From Paramyrothecium sp. XJ0827 (Eukaryota > Ascomycota > Sordariomycetes > Hypocreales > Stachybotryaceae), in the NCBI GenBank assembly GCA_020881915.1, contig JAJFPB010000003.1, positions 4,030,001-4,094,000 on the forward strand: a DNA stretch of 64,000 nt. The letters run 5' to 3'. The notes beneath the pieces were generated by a model. The model was not told where the DNA came from. It saw only the letters and a list, made by a program, of their open reading frames with translations, and did not search any database. Each line of letters begins with the position of its first letter. Position 1 is the first letter of the stretch. Shown here one piece after another: positions 1 to 11,242 of this stretch. The translations under genes were made by a program, and so were the position numbers.

Positions 1-2896
1 CCGCTGACTAGTACCGAGGATGGGATAGCTGGCGCGCAACCAGCCGCTTCTACCATTCATCCAGCCAGTAGTTGGTGAGGACAAGGCAGGGTTTCCAGCC
101 TGCGTCAACTACAGAATTTTCTTCCCTGCTAGCCTGCTAGGTCACTATTTGATGTTCTTGGCAAGTCCGACGAGTCCTCTTCAGAGCTTGGTGCACCTCA
201 AGACTTCTCGCAGGGAAGGCCTCAATCCTATAATTGCAAGTATTAGCCGTAGTGTATGGACAGCTTCCTAGACGTTTCGTGCATTTGTGGGTATTGTCAC
301 GATCATTACGAACATGACCACGGAAGGCTTTTGCGTGATGTCTTATGGGGTCATCGGCGAAGAGGTCTGGTTCGAGAAGCCGTCAACAATTCCCAATTTG
401 CGCGAGTACACCTCAAGCCGTCGGGTCTTTTCCTTGAGGCGGATGAAGGAGGCGTCGACGTCAGGTTCGATCAGTGCTTAACGCCATGGCGTCCATTGTC
501 TCGCAAGACCTTGGTCTCTCCCAAGCCACTCAAGCCACCCCTCGTTTGGCACTATTTAGTCCCATCAGTAGTTGACGCATGCATTTATACCCGGCATTCG
601 GGGATAGCTGTCGTTGCGGAGCCTTCTTTGCAACAGATGGCTTCTCACACGCAAACTCTTTCCTCAACCCAGAGCAGAACAGGGAAAGATGAGAACATTA
701 GGCTTGGGTGTAAGCAATCCGCAGACTCGCAGCCGCCGGTTCGGGATTGTGCTTTCAAGCATTCAACGTGGGTCACTAACACTCCCGCGCTAAACAGCGA
801 TAATGTGATGTTTGCGTCCGCCACAAGTTGGATCGCAATCCGTTGATTGTTTGGTGGTTTCAAGACTTGGTTCACCTTGAGTCGCCGTCACATCTATTGT
901 AGGCGATGCACCTCTGGATTGTGGTACTTGCATCGGATCCTGTTAACCCCCGTTTTTCGCTGAATCCGCGCTTCATGAAATATTGTTGAAACCTTTTTTT
1001 ATTTAAAACATTGAAGAAAAAAAAAGGGAAAAAAACCCCTTCATGTAATCGTGTCGATGACGGATGCCGTTCACAATCACTACCTAGCCAAGCTTGTTGT
1101 GAAGTTTACCGCGAGACAAATATGGAGGGGCGTGATCACCCTGCGTCAAGGTCTAGGCTTTTAGAACTCAGGGCCTGCACGGTCGTTTTCCAACGACGAG
1201 GTAAAACCAGTCAACTCGCATCGCAACAACATTTCGATGTGTCTCAGATGGAAGTCGACTTCTCTGTGGTCCATGCCAACAGCCGTTGTCCTACCAGCAT
1301 CGCGGTGCCGTTTGACGGATTCACCGAAGCAGCCGCAGCAGCGTCTATCTTGGGACACATGTCTCAGTCAGCACCGGCAGTTCATCCATAAGGACGCTGT
1401 CCAATGCGTGCACTAGAAGTGCAACGTTGGACTCCAACGGCATGTTAGCGACGGTAGCTTTGCACCACAACAGCAGATGTCACGCTGAAACCACGCCTCT
1501 TGTATCGATACACAGTCTGCTCTCCTGCGAAGCTTGCCAAGGTCGCCCTACGACGTAGCTTGTGTCGTCTAAGACTTTTGGAGGGTGGATCGCGTCTTCC
1601 ATGCCCCGTCAGTTGTAATGACCAGCGGAGTCCCAGATCACATCGAGCGGAGCCTCCGGTGGGGCCGCATGGAAAGAATGGACTAGGATTCAAGGCCAAA
1701 GCCCGAACAGGTGTCGTCAGCAGCCGTTGCACAACCGAAAGAAGGTCGTTTGATGATGATGCGCTCGTGCTGCTTCGCCCCGTTTCGAGGTATTCATACG
1801 CGGAAGTGAGGAAGCACAACAGGTCGCTGCCACATGCACGGCAGTTGTGTAGCTCGAGCCTCGATGTCCCTCGACGCTTTTTATAGACGGATCCGTCGAC
1901 AGCACTGAACAGACGAAAGGCACAGCGTCGTCCAATGGGGGTCTTGTACAACACCTTGTTAATTAAAGCCATAAACCTAACCCACAACGCTTGGCCACCC
2001 GTATCCGTGGCCAAGGAGCAAGGGTCGCTGCCTTGGCCCGTCCTCTGTTGCGATGGCACGGAGGATATGGGGTTCAAGATGCTGTTGATAACTTGGTCAA
2101 GTAATCTTGTTCGTAAGCTCTGATAAGTAGCGTTCACTCGATGCCATGGCACACTGGCTGGGAAGGCGCTATGCAATCTCCTGTCCTGTGGTGCCAAAGC
2201 AAGTCTTGTCCTGCTTATCCAGTCCCACGACCCCCTGGTTTCGGGGCGATCAATCCTATGGGTCAAGTACAGTACAGTGGTCGACCGACACCCATGCATG
2301 GTTGGTTACCCCTGACTGGTACAGATACCAGAGCACCGCTGGTGCTGTGCGCGCGAATGAATGGCTTGTTTCGGCAACTTTGGAAGCCTTTCTTGATTTG
2401 CTACCATTTTTACCGCGTCCTCAGGAGTCGCCTCGAGGAAGGCCTCCTGTCGTCGATCCTGCTATAGTGCCTCTTAGTGTAGGGTGTCCACTGTCCAGCG
2501 TCCGCTCCCCCTGAGCACAAGGTACGCTTATCTTGACCTAACAACCTACTTTTGCCGTTGGTTGGCGCGGCCGCCTAGGTCACTGTACATCCCTTCTCCT
2601 ATTCTCTAGCAACAGAAGGTACTGTACCTCACCGTACCTTAAGGTATCCATCCACTTGAAGTTACTAGGTATTATCCATCCCCTCTCACACGCCTTCTCT
2701 CCTCTGCATTTGGGACTTCATTTCTTGGCGCCCGTTTTGCTTTTTCTCCTTCACCCTTTTCTTATCCTACCGTCCTTTTTTTGTCTGTCACATAATCCCC
2801 CCCCGCCCTCATCTCCTTCATCCCGTACCATATCGTGCACGTAGACTGCAAATCGGGACTGAGACACATCCGGCTGCAGTTTTACCATATCGCAAG
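1..2896. other. Gene-free left flank and GT64 promoter
   Basis: I see no convincing gene here. The longest open frames (256-846 on + and 1445-2299 on -) match no family I recognise, overlap open frames on the opposite strand and lack coding character. From about 2580 the sequence becomes pyrimidine-rich with GTAC/CCTTACC-type elements (2616-2647), as expected of a promoter and 5' leader for the glycosyltransferase gene starting at 2897. Confidence 0.5.
2616..2647. promoter_or_regulatory. GTAC/ACCTCACCGTACC promoter element
   Basis: A compact run of near-palindromic GTAC-containing units lies about 250 bp upstream of the GT64 start codon. Its reverse complement contains GGTACGGTGAGGTA, which recurs exactly at about 28987. 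Related GGTGAGG/CCTTACC stretches occur upstream of other genes in the window. The function is not known to me; a shared promoter element or a small dispersed repeat is possible. Confidence 0.3.
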
Positions 2897-4066
2897 ATGG
2901 AGGCCTTCTCAAACAGCCTCAACGCCGGCCTCAAGAGCAAGGTGCTGAGGCGACTTGGCTACCCGCTCCTTGCCCTCTCCCTCTCCGCCGCCTTCATCAT
3001 CGCCCTCGTCAAGTTCGGCCCCGTCGATCGCTTGCCGCAGATGCCCAGTCTGGACGGCATCGGTTTGGGCAATTCCGCGCCGCCAGCCACGACGTCGCCC
3101 GACGAGATCCCGCCGCCTCCGAAGCACACCGAGAAGCGACCCTACAACCTGTGCAGCCTCGACCCCGACGAGAAGGAGGCCCACGTCCTGAAGCAGATCA
3201 AGGCCAAGTACTACAACCTCATGGAGGACAAGTTCACGTACGTCTATCATCCGCCACTGCCTAATCCGGTGTCCTGCTTCCACTGCTAACCCGTTCGCCA
3301 CTTGCGCAGCATTGCCATGCAAACATACAAGCGCCCCGAAGAACTCAACAGGACCCTCTACGAGCTTACCTCGGAGCAAATCCCCTCGCTGCACGAAATT
3401 GTCGTTGTCTGGAACGACCTCGAGGAGGCTCCTCCCGCTGACTTCAAGCGCAACGATGTTCCCATTCGATACAAGGTTTCGGCCCGCAACAGTCTCAACA
3501 GCCGCCTGCACCCCGACCCATCCTACAAGACGCAGGCCATTCTCCTGACCGACGATGATGTCTACTACAAGCCTCAGGATCTTGAATTCGTTTTCCAGGC
3601 TTGGCGCGAGTTTGGTCACGAACGTCTTGCTGGTGCCCTCGCCCGCTGCTCCACCGTTGATCATGAGAAGAACAACTCGTGGAAATACGGTTTCTGCTCG
3701 CGCAAGGAGGGTGAGGATAACTACTCCATGGTTCTGACCAACCTTGCCTTCTCTCACATCGCTTTCATGGACTACTACTCTTCCGACAACCCCGTCTCTA
3801 CTAAGCTTCGGGCGTACGTCGATGAGCACTTCAACTGCGAGGATATCGCCATGAACTTCGTCCACTCTTACCTTACCCGAACCGGACCCCTGCTCGTTAC
3901 CGGCAACGACAAATATGTCAACTACGAGCCCAAGGAAGGCATCAGCCGCAAGCCCGGTCACTTGGCCGCACGCAGCCAGTGCCTGAATGACTTTGCTGAA
4001 TTTTACGGTTGCATGCCCCTCATGAACACTACGACCCACGCGAGCCGTGGTGTTGTTCCTCTATAA
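2897..4066 (+). CDS. Exostosin-like glycosyltransferase, GT64 family
   Basis: Predicted type II membrane glycosyltransferase of the Golgi/ER lumen. Exons are 2897-3237 and 3310-4066, giving 365 aa; the 72-nt intron (GTACGT...GCAG) falls inside a Thr codon and restores the frame. Residues about 18-40 form one hydrophobic signal anchor after a short basic N-terminus. The catalytic region from about residue 114 starts TIAMQTYKRPEELNRTL and contains VVVWND and LLTDDDVYY. The DDD at 195-197 is the metal/nucleotide-sugar DXD motif of GT64 enzymes (EXTL family). The C-terminal part has the family's late Cys/aromatic block (QCLNDFAEFYGCMPL). Animal relatives add N-acetylglucosamine in heparan sulphate synthesis; fungi lack that polymer, so donor and acceptor here are unknown. 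The start is the first ATG in frame ahead of the anchor. Confidence 0.88.
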
Positions 4067-5201
4067 AAACGATCCTTCTACCAGGAGTCTTCACCGAAGG
4101 GCTCAACATCAGCAGGGTTTGGTGTTGGCCTTCGCCAATGACATTATTTGCAACAAAATACAACCACATTTTAATTGCCTGGTGGTGGGGAGGTTTTCAA
4201 TCCTCAGCCGACGAGACAGTGTGCTGCCATCGTCTTTGTCCAACCCGAGGCGGGGTCTTTCTTCTGTTTGAGCATCGACTTGATGTACGGAGATCTTGAG
4301 AGGGAATTGTCACGAGAACCATTGGGGGATTATTATTTGGGGAATGGAAATCAAAAAAGGGGGATGCCAAGGCTTTTGCAAGTGCTGCATTCTTCTTTTC
4401 TTGGCCATCATGCGAGCGGCGCCTGTCATGTTTCTTTCTTTCTTTTCTCTCTTCTTTGAATTGTACAAGACTCTGTAACACGAGCTGGGGGTTATTTTTA
4501 TTCGTCCTGTACCTAACCGAGCTTTCCTACTACATATAGATTCACGAACGAGGAGCAATGGGTATGCAGTATATACTTGAGCCCTTATATTTAAGATTAT
4601 GCGTGCACAAAACAATTAATGGGGGCGTCAAATGAGTTGCTAAAAGCTTGGCGACTACCTACGAATTCACCTATGGTGTCTTGTCAGGGATAAAACACTG
4701 ATAGCACCGTTTTGATCACTAAATAGTATAAAAGTTAGTCTTTTTTAGCGATTTAAACGGTTATATTACTGTTTTATCTCTTTTGGAATACGGTGAGTGT
4801 GTTGCTAGGTAGTGACGGGATGGTTTTCTGAAAGCGTAGACAATCTGAGTTTTCAGATTTCGAACGTAGACGTACATGTGAGGGTTTCACAGGAAGTGAG
4901 CAAAAGTAACCAACACTGGCGGCCAGTCAGCGATGCTTCAAGGTTCGAGATCAAAGAGAAAAAGTCTTTGTTAGATAAGCTATCAATACAATGCAATGTC
5001 CCATCCTGCGCCTATATGGCTCCCCTGAAGCCCCAGAGATATTGAGGGGTTGAAGAGCAGAGACCCAGATACACAATGCAACACAAAATCTTGTTTTGGC
5101 AGATCGAGGTCTGCATTCATCACAGTCCACATCCATTTATCCACATCCAGACATGACGTACAAGAGCACCCTCACTCTATCGTGCGGCAGCACGCCTAAC
5201 C
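4067..5201. other. Convergent intergenic with AT-rich patch
   Basis: Lies between the 3' ends of the GT64 gene and the fumarate reductase gene. No gene is supported. About 4490-4800 is clearly more AT-rich than the surroundings, with TTTTGATC/ATTTAAAC-type runs, and could be 3' UTR sequence or a decayed insertion. I see no terminal repeats or transposase remnants. Confidence 0.4.
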
Positions 5202-7305
5202 TTACAGCTCCAGAGTAGGGGTCTGGCCCTTGACGCGACCAATGACCTGCTGAGGGGCGTACTTGGGGATGACCTCATCGTCGTGAAGCATCTCGAACTC
5301 CTCGGTAGCGTCACGGCCCATGAAGTTCATGATGGCCTGGGGACCGCCAGGGTGCTCGTCCAGCCAGTTGGACAGGTCCATAACGACACCCTTGACAACA
5401 ACCCACAGGTCCTCCTTGGTGTTGTGCTTAGCAACCTCCTCCATGGTGAACTCCTTCTCGGGGATCTTGAACTGCTTGGGGTCGTTAGGCTTAGAGGCCT
5501 TGGCACCATCGGGACCTGGGGAGGGTCCAGTGGCAGCGGTGGTGGATGCAGGGCCGGCGCTAACACCGGAGCCTGAGCCGCCGTTGGCCCACTCAACGGT
5601 CAGCTTGCCAGGAGCCGAGGGGTCGAGATGCAGGGAGATCTGGCCCAGGCGCTGAGCAGCGCTGCCGGTGCCCTTGAGGGCCTGCTGGAAGAGGTAGTTG
5701 CTGGCGGTGTCACCGGCAACACGGCCGTAGACAACGCAGCCCAGCAGCGAGGAGCCACCGAGACGGTTGGCACCGTGAACACCACCGGCCAGCTCACCAC
5801 AGGCGAACAGACCGTCGAAAGGCTTCTGCTCCTTGTTCAGGACCTGGGCCTTGTCGTTGATCTCGATACCACCCATGGTGAAGTGGAGGACGGGCTCCAT
5901 CAGGGCGACGTGGTAGTCGTCGTTGATGTCAAAGGGCAGGTTGTGGAAGAACTTCTTGCCCCAAGGATCCTTCTGCTTGCCATCGGCAATAGCATTGTAG
6001 GTCTTGAAGGTGCCCTGGAGGTGATCGGGGTTGCAGCCGATTTCCTTGGCGAGCTCCTTGCCGGTCATCTTCTTCATGAGACCACGGCCGGAGTAGTGGC
6101 GGGTGTGGAAGTCAAGGACGTTGGAGGCCTTGGAGTTCAAGATGAGACGGATGGGGAACTTGCCCTTGTCCTTCTCCTTCCACATCATGCCAGAGACGTA
6201 GTCACGGTGGCCGAGCTCGTCGCAGAAGCGGTCGCCATCGGCGTTGAGCAGAAGACCGCCCTCGCCACGCAGGGCTTCAGCAGCCAGGAACTTCCACTTG
6301 GAGCCGGGGTCCTTGGGGTCGACGAGACCGGTAGGGTGGACCTGAACCTTGTCCATGTCGATGCCGTTACCACCGATGGCCATGACCATCTTCTGACCGT
6401 CACCAGTGGCGTGGGTACCATTGGTGGTGGCAAGGCCAAAGGTATCGGGGCGGTGCTGCTTGAGCAGAGACGTCTCGCCAAAGTCGGCAGCGTAACCACC
6501 AGTGGCGAGGATGACAGGGCCGTCAAGGCTGGCGCTCTCACCATCGTACTCGTAGGTAACACCAGTGACGGTGTTACCGTCCTTGTTCAGGCCAGTGACA
6601 CGGGCCTTCTTGATAATCTGGACGCGGTCGGGCTCGTTCTCGGCGAGCTCCTCAAGGCGCTGCATCAGGGCGTAGGTAATGGCCATACCAGGGAACTTGG
6701 CATCGTGGCCTCGGTGAGTTCGGGGCTGAGAGTGACCACTGTTTGTTTGTGAGCATTTGGGACAAGACTAGACATGACCATTGTGAGCTTACCCCAGACG
6801 CGAGACGAGCGTCAGGTCCAGGTTGAAGACGTCCTGCAGCCACTCGACGGCAGCGGCGGACTTGTAGGTGAGGACCTTGATGAGGTCGGGGCGGGCCTTG
6901 TCACGGGCCGACTTCAAGGTGTCATCGTAAAACTGCTTGACGCTGTCGCCGATGTTGAGGTCGACCTGGGTGCGCGTCAGGGCACCGTTGATGCCGGAGG
7001 TGGCCTTTGTGGAGTTGCCTCCGAAGAAGCCTGGATTGAAGAATGGTCAGTCAAGAGGCTCTCGGCCATAATCCGCGGCTCCAGGCCGAGTGGTCAAGAT
7101 TCAACTCACCCTGCTTGTCGAGAACGACAACATTGCCACCAGCGAGGTAGATGGTGTGAGCAGCGCTCAGGCCAGACACTGCAATTGTTTGTTAATTCGA
7201 TGCCTCATGCGAAAACGCTCTGCAACGCCCGACAGGCGCAGCGCGAGCACGATGGGTGAATTGAGACTTACGGCCACCACCCACGACAATTACTCTGGGA
7301 GCCAT
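5202..7305 (-). CDS. osm1: Soluble fumarate reductase (Osm1 type) with C-terminal cytochrome b5 domain
   Basis: FAD-dependent fumarate reductase: reduces fumarate to succinate and so re-oxidises reduced flavins. Exons (minus strand) are 7305-7272, 7178-7110, 7030-6793 and 6738-5202, giving 625 aa; all three introns are GT-AG and join in frame. The N-terminus has the dinucleotide-binding loop VVGGGLSGLSAA (7-18), followed by DKQGFFGGNSTKATSGING, typical of the family. RLGGHSQPRTHRG and the later HPTG and GGVHGANRLGG segments are flavin/substrate-site signatures. A Ser/Gly/Pro/Ala linker leads to a cytochrome b5 domain at about 545-620, with heme ligands in HPGG (His576) and MLHDDE (His599). 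The ATG chosen gives MAPRVIVVGGG, which begins directly at the flavin fold, so no presequence is present in this form. Yeast Osm1 lacks the b5 domain, whereas many fungal orthologues have it. Confidence 0.93.
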
Positions 7306-9614
7306 CGTTGGGATGCTGTGCGGTTTTTGTGATGGAAAAGGATCGCGCGCAGAAGAGGAAAGAGTTACGAGAAGAGAGGATGCGCTCGACAAGAGGAAGA
7401 GAGGGAAGGAGGGAGGGAGCGGCGGCGAGGATGAATGTTTTGGAGGAGGGAGAAAATGGAGGAGGAAAGTCCGAGCGAAGTCTCGCGGTGGGAAGGAAGT
7501 TTAAAGCAAGCTGGAGGTGGAGGAGGAAGGGGAAGGAGCGATTACGCCGAGGACGTGCAAGGGCAACTGGGATCCAAGCGTTGCCGGTGTAGGCTTTGAG
7601 CCGAGGCAGGACTTGGGGAGCCACTAGCTCGGTTTTAGAGGACGGGGCAGGCGGCGACGGCGGGGAGCAACCTGTGACCCTGTGTGGGGAGCGTGGGAGT
7701 TGCTACCGAACTTTGGCGTTACAGGCGGGCCACCGAGGGGAGAGACAAATGTAAGCCGTGGCCGGTCCCCCCTCCCACCCCCCATTGCCACGCCCAAGAT
7801 GGCCGGGAAAGGAACATGAATCAAACCATTTTCGAACCAGCTCAGACAGGGCCACGCCAGTGCATTTCACATGTAATTTTTTCTTTCTTGGGGGACGAGA
7901 CCCTGAATCATCCATTTGGATTCATAGATCTGCGGTCTGCCAGTGCGACGGCTTGGGTGCGCGTCATGCTGTCAATTGCATAGCCCAACATATTGAACCA
8001 TTTTCTGTTACGGTACACTTTCTGCAGAGAAGAAAATCCAAGCGCCTCAATCTCGCAGGCTCTCCCGTTCTTTTAGTCCAAACAATACCAAGCCGTACTT
8101 TTGTCCTCCGAGATCGTAGGCTCGCGCTGAATTACACCGGAATAGCGAGGCTAGAGCGCTGGCCTGACCCAGGGGAAGTAGAAAAAAAGACCCGTGCTCT
8201 TGCCCATCTGGATTCGAGCAACAACATGAATTCACGAACATTCACAGATGATAAAATGCAATGTTTAGAGCTGGGGGCGAGCCGCAAGAAGTCCACTTTC
8301 CCCAGACGCTCATTTTCCCCCCGTGTCATGCCCTCTTGTCCTTGCCGTCGGCACGTGGTCGGGGCGTTCCCCTGGGGAAATCTGACATGTGAATTTGGGG
8401 TAACTCAGGCGGCCCCGTGACCAGATCACTGCCCCGGTCGTAAACGTCACTTGTGTTCTCGAACGTCTGCTGCCCAGCTCCCTTGAAGGAAGAAATTACA
8501 TGCTTCGTATAACAGACTCGGCTGCTACTATTGAGAAAGCGACATATTTCACGTCCTCGGGTCTTCTGCCATTACTTTGGCAGATTGTACGGCCTTTGTC
8601 CACGAAACTCCGAATGGAGCCAGCTCCAGTGGGCCGGACTTACTTTGAGGTGAGCCGAAATACATGAGCCCTGATTGGCTAGTGTCTTTCGGTCCCCGCC
8701 ACCCCGACATGTGAATTGGAAGTTTGTGAGCAGGGAAAAAATACGGTCCGTAAACAGCTATGTGATGCCACGAATCGGATTGTGTAATGCTGTTATTAAT
8801 ACTTAACAAGAATATAACCAAAGAAGAAGGAGAAGAAGAAGAAACAGCCACCGAAAATCTCACAATAGTAGTTTCTTCCTAAAGGACAAGCATTGCAAGG
8901 TAGCCAAAAATCCATACAATATTCCGCAAGCAGACGCTAGATTTGCTGTCGCTGTCTCCAACTTTGCGGAGGAACGGCAGTGGGAAAGCAAGCTGCAGCC
9001 TCTTGAGTCATGTGGGTCCTCCCCAGGTTTCTCCAGACTTCAGCCGCCACAGGCCCAGTTGCTCGCCGTTGCTCCGGGAGAGAAACACACCATACTCAGT
9101 AACGGAGAGAATGCCGATGAGCTTCACATCTGGCTCCTTTGAGCTTCGCGAGGCAAAAAGCAGCTCGGTGCTGAAAGCGATCCACGGACAGTTGTCCAGA
9201 TGAAATGTGCAGGTGGGCGTATCGTCCGATCAACATTCGACTCTGTGTCAATTCATTCACTGGGCAACCCTTCTCATCCATCTCATCCGTGTCAGGTAGC
9301 AAGAGCCTGTTCTGTGACTACCAAGCCGGATCGTTGTCAACCCAAGGTTCTTCTCATGAATAGATGAGCGCTTCATAATATTGTTTCACAATTTTCTCTT
9401 GCACATGAACAATGTTCCTGCTGTTAGTATCGGCCTGACCAGGTCCCGTGACATGGGTGCCGCTCAGCTGCAATTCTTCGGGTAAGGTACGTATCTCCGC
9501 CCATGACGTCTCACAACCCCTCCGACCGTTCTTAGCAGACGGACGAAGCTGTGTCGCATCAACTTTGTTTCTCTCATCAACAACCGAGACCCATTCTACT
9601 CGCCTTCCGAAACT
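7306..9614. other. Divergent intergenic region: fumarate reductase leader and fasciclin promoter
   Basis: About 7306-7620 is purine-rich on the + strand, so it would read as a pyrimidine-rich leader for the leftward fumarate reductase gene. From 7620 to 9614 I see no gene with family resemblance; the open frames are short and mutually overlapping. The region should contain both promoters. Confidence 0.45.
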
Positions 9615-10316
9615 ATGCGTTTCTTGCAGCAAATCACAAGCTTACTTCTCATCGCTCCCTTCTCGACCACCATCGCTCAACCCCTCGCAGACCAGGCTCC
9701 TCTTGCGCCCCCGGGGCCGCACACTCGCCTCCGCCCTCCCATCGGCCACCTGCCGGTCATCATGTCTCCCGGGAGTGCAGGCGACGACAGTACCTCCAAG
9801 ATTCAGATCCAGCCCGCCGTCGCCCTCTCCGACGTCCTCGGCCCGAACCGCGCACTCACAACCTTCTCTTCCCTTTCCCGCCAACACGCCTCCGCCAACG
9901 CGCTCCTCGAGGACCTCGCCTGCGATCCGCCCCTCACCGTCCTAGCCCCGCTCAACTCTGCGTTCGATGCGCTGCCCCGGAAGCCTTGGGAGCACCCCGG
10001 TGGCAGTCATGTGGATTCCTTTGCAGGCCCGGACGGTAAGGAGCGCGCTGATGGCAACCTGCGTCGGCTCGTCGATGCACATATCGTGAGTCAAAGTCCC
10101 TGGGGTCGAGGTGATAAGGTCAAGACCTTAGCAGGCAGGGAGCTCTGGTGGGAGGAGCGGAATGGGAAGAAATTTATCATGCCGGATGAAGTTGAGGTCG
10201 AGCGGGTGGCTAGCCGCGTCGCCAACGGCGAGCTGGTAAGTATTACATCCTATCCAAAAACATAGGTCTAATTGTAATCGCAGTGGATTATCCGAGGGGT
10301 ATTAAACTATCAGTAA
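9615..10316 (+). CDS. Secreted fasciclin (FAS1) domain protein
   Basis: Small extracellular or endomembrane adhesion-type protein. Exons are 9615-10235 and 10284-10316, giving 217 aa; the 48-nt intron (GTAAGT...GCAG) is phase 0. Residues 1-21 form a signal peptide ending near TIAQ. One FAS1 domain follows. It has the LSDVLGPNRALTTFSSL start, the first conserved block PPLTVLAPLNSAFDALP, and the H2-type segment LRRLVDAHIV. The last exon supplies NGELWIIRGVLNY, which matches the usual end of a FAS1 fold (NG.v..id.vL). Without that second exon the domain would lack its final strand, which supports the splice. Fungal single-FAS1 proteins are membrane or vacuolar-associated in yeasts, but function here cannot be inferred. 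No GPI signal is visible. Confidence 0.78.
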
Positions 10317-11242
10317 TTTGGTCTGGCGAAGCTGTAAGATTTTGGTGGAATATTTCATGATCTAATGAGAGCGGAAGTGGCAATCTAGAACACAAACTAC
10401 TTCACAAGTATGAAAGATAATCTGGCGTTCTTCGAAACATTAAGCTGGCTTCAAGAGTGGAACGAGAGGTATCAAAGTTGGGACAACGAAAAACTCAAGA
10501 TTACTAAATCCCAAGAGAGCTAAAGTCTCTAGCACCTACAGCTACATAAGATTACCGGGTTCCTCAAACGCCATTGAATATGAAAAAGAAACAAAGAGGC
10601 CACCGGTCGTACCAAGGAAAATTAAGGACCAGAGTAAACACCTTTACATGGCTCGCGCGCATATGGTCCCACTGACACATACCGACAACAAAAGGAAACC
10701 CCCATCCCATCACGCATACAACCGTAGCTCTACGTTTCCAATGCTCGCATTCAGAGATGAATAATGTGGCGTAGTGAAGTAAAAATCAGCCGTAAAAGTC
10801 GACTGCCGCCCGATGCGCGGCAGTGGTGAAGAATTGAAAAGGTAGGATAAAGAATAAAAAGTCTATGCAGATAGAGAGAAATTGCAAAATTCCCAAACGC
10901 CATCATGATCGGAAGTTGGGATGTTGTTCTCAGCGAGAACGACGAGATGAAGTTTCGCAAAGAAAAAAGAAAATTCCAGGTCGTACCTCGTCAAGCAAGT
11001 CGACCCGGTTCGTAACCGCAAAATCTCAGTCATGATAATGATCAAATGCGGCGTGCCAGAATAAAATATTTTGGATTAGGCGATCAAATCTCTTGAGATT
11101 AGATGACAAGAGACGAACAAGGCAAATGGTATCTTGATAATCAAGAAATGGAAGAGGGTATCAGAATGCAGACGACTTTTCAAAAGCAGGAAGGAAAAGA
11201 CCAGACTCGACGTAAGCGTTCTGCTGTCGACGGCAGCTAGAG
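10317..11242. other. Convergent intergenic, no gene seen
   Basis: Moderately AT-rich sequence between the 3' ends of the fasciclin gene and the MADS-box gene. It should contain both 3' UTRs. I see no coding or RNA gene. Confidence 0.45.

Noticed and set aside
1445..2299. 284-codon minus-strand frame in the left flank
   Set aside because: Arg/Ser/Leu-rich with no motif, overlapped by several + strand frames of similar quality; looks like chance.
2909..4039. 376-codon open frame antisense to the GT64 gene
   Set aside because: A shadow of G/C-rich third positions; no family features, while the + strand is a clear GT64 enzyme.
5628..6752. 374-codon open frame antisense to the fumarate reductase
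   Set aside because: Val/Gly/Leu-rich antisense translation of a strongly conserved gene; no motifs.
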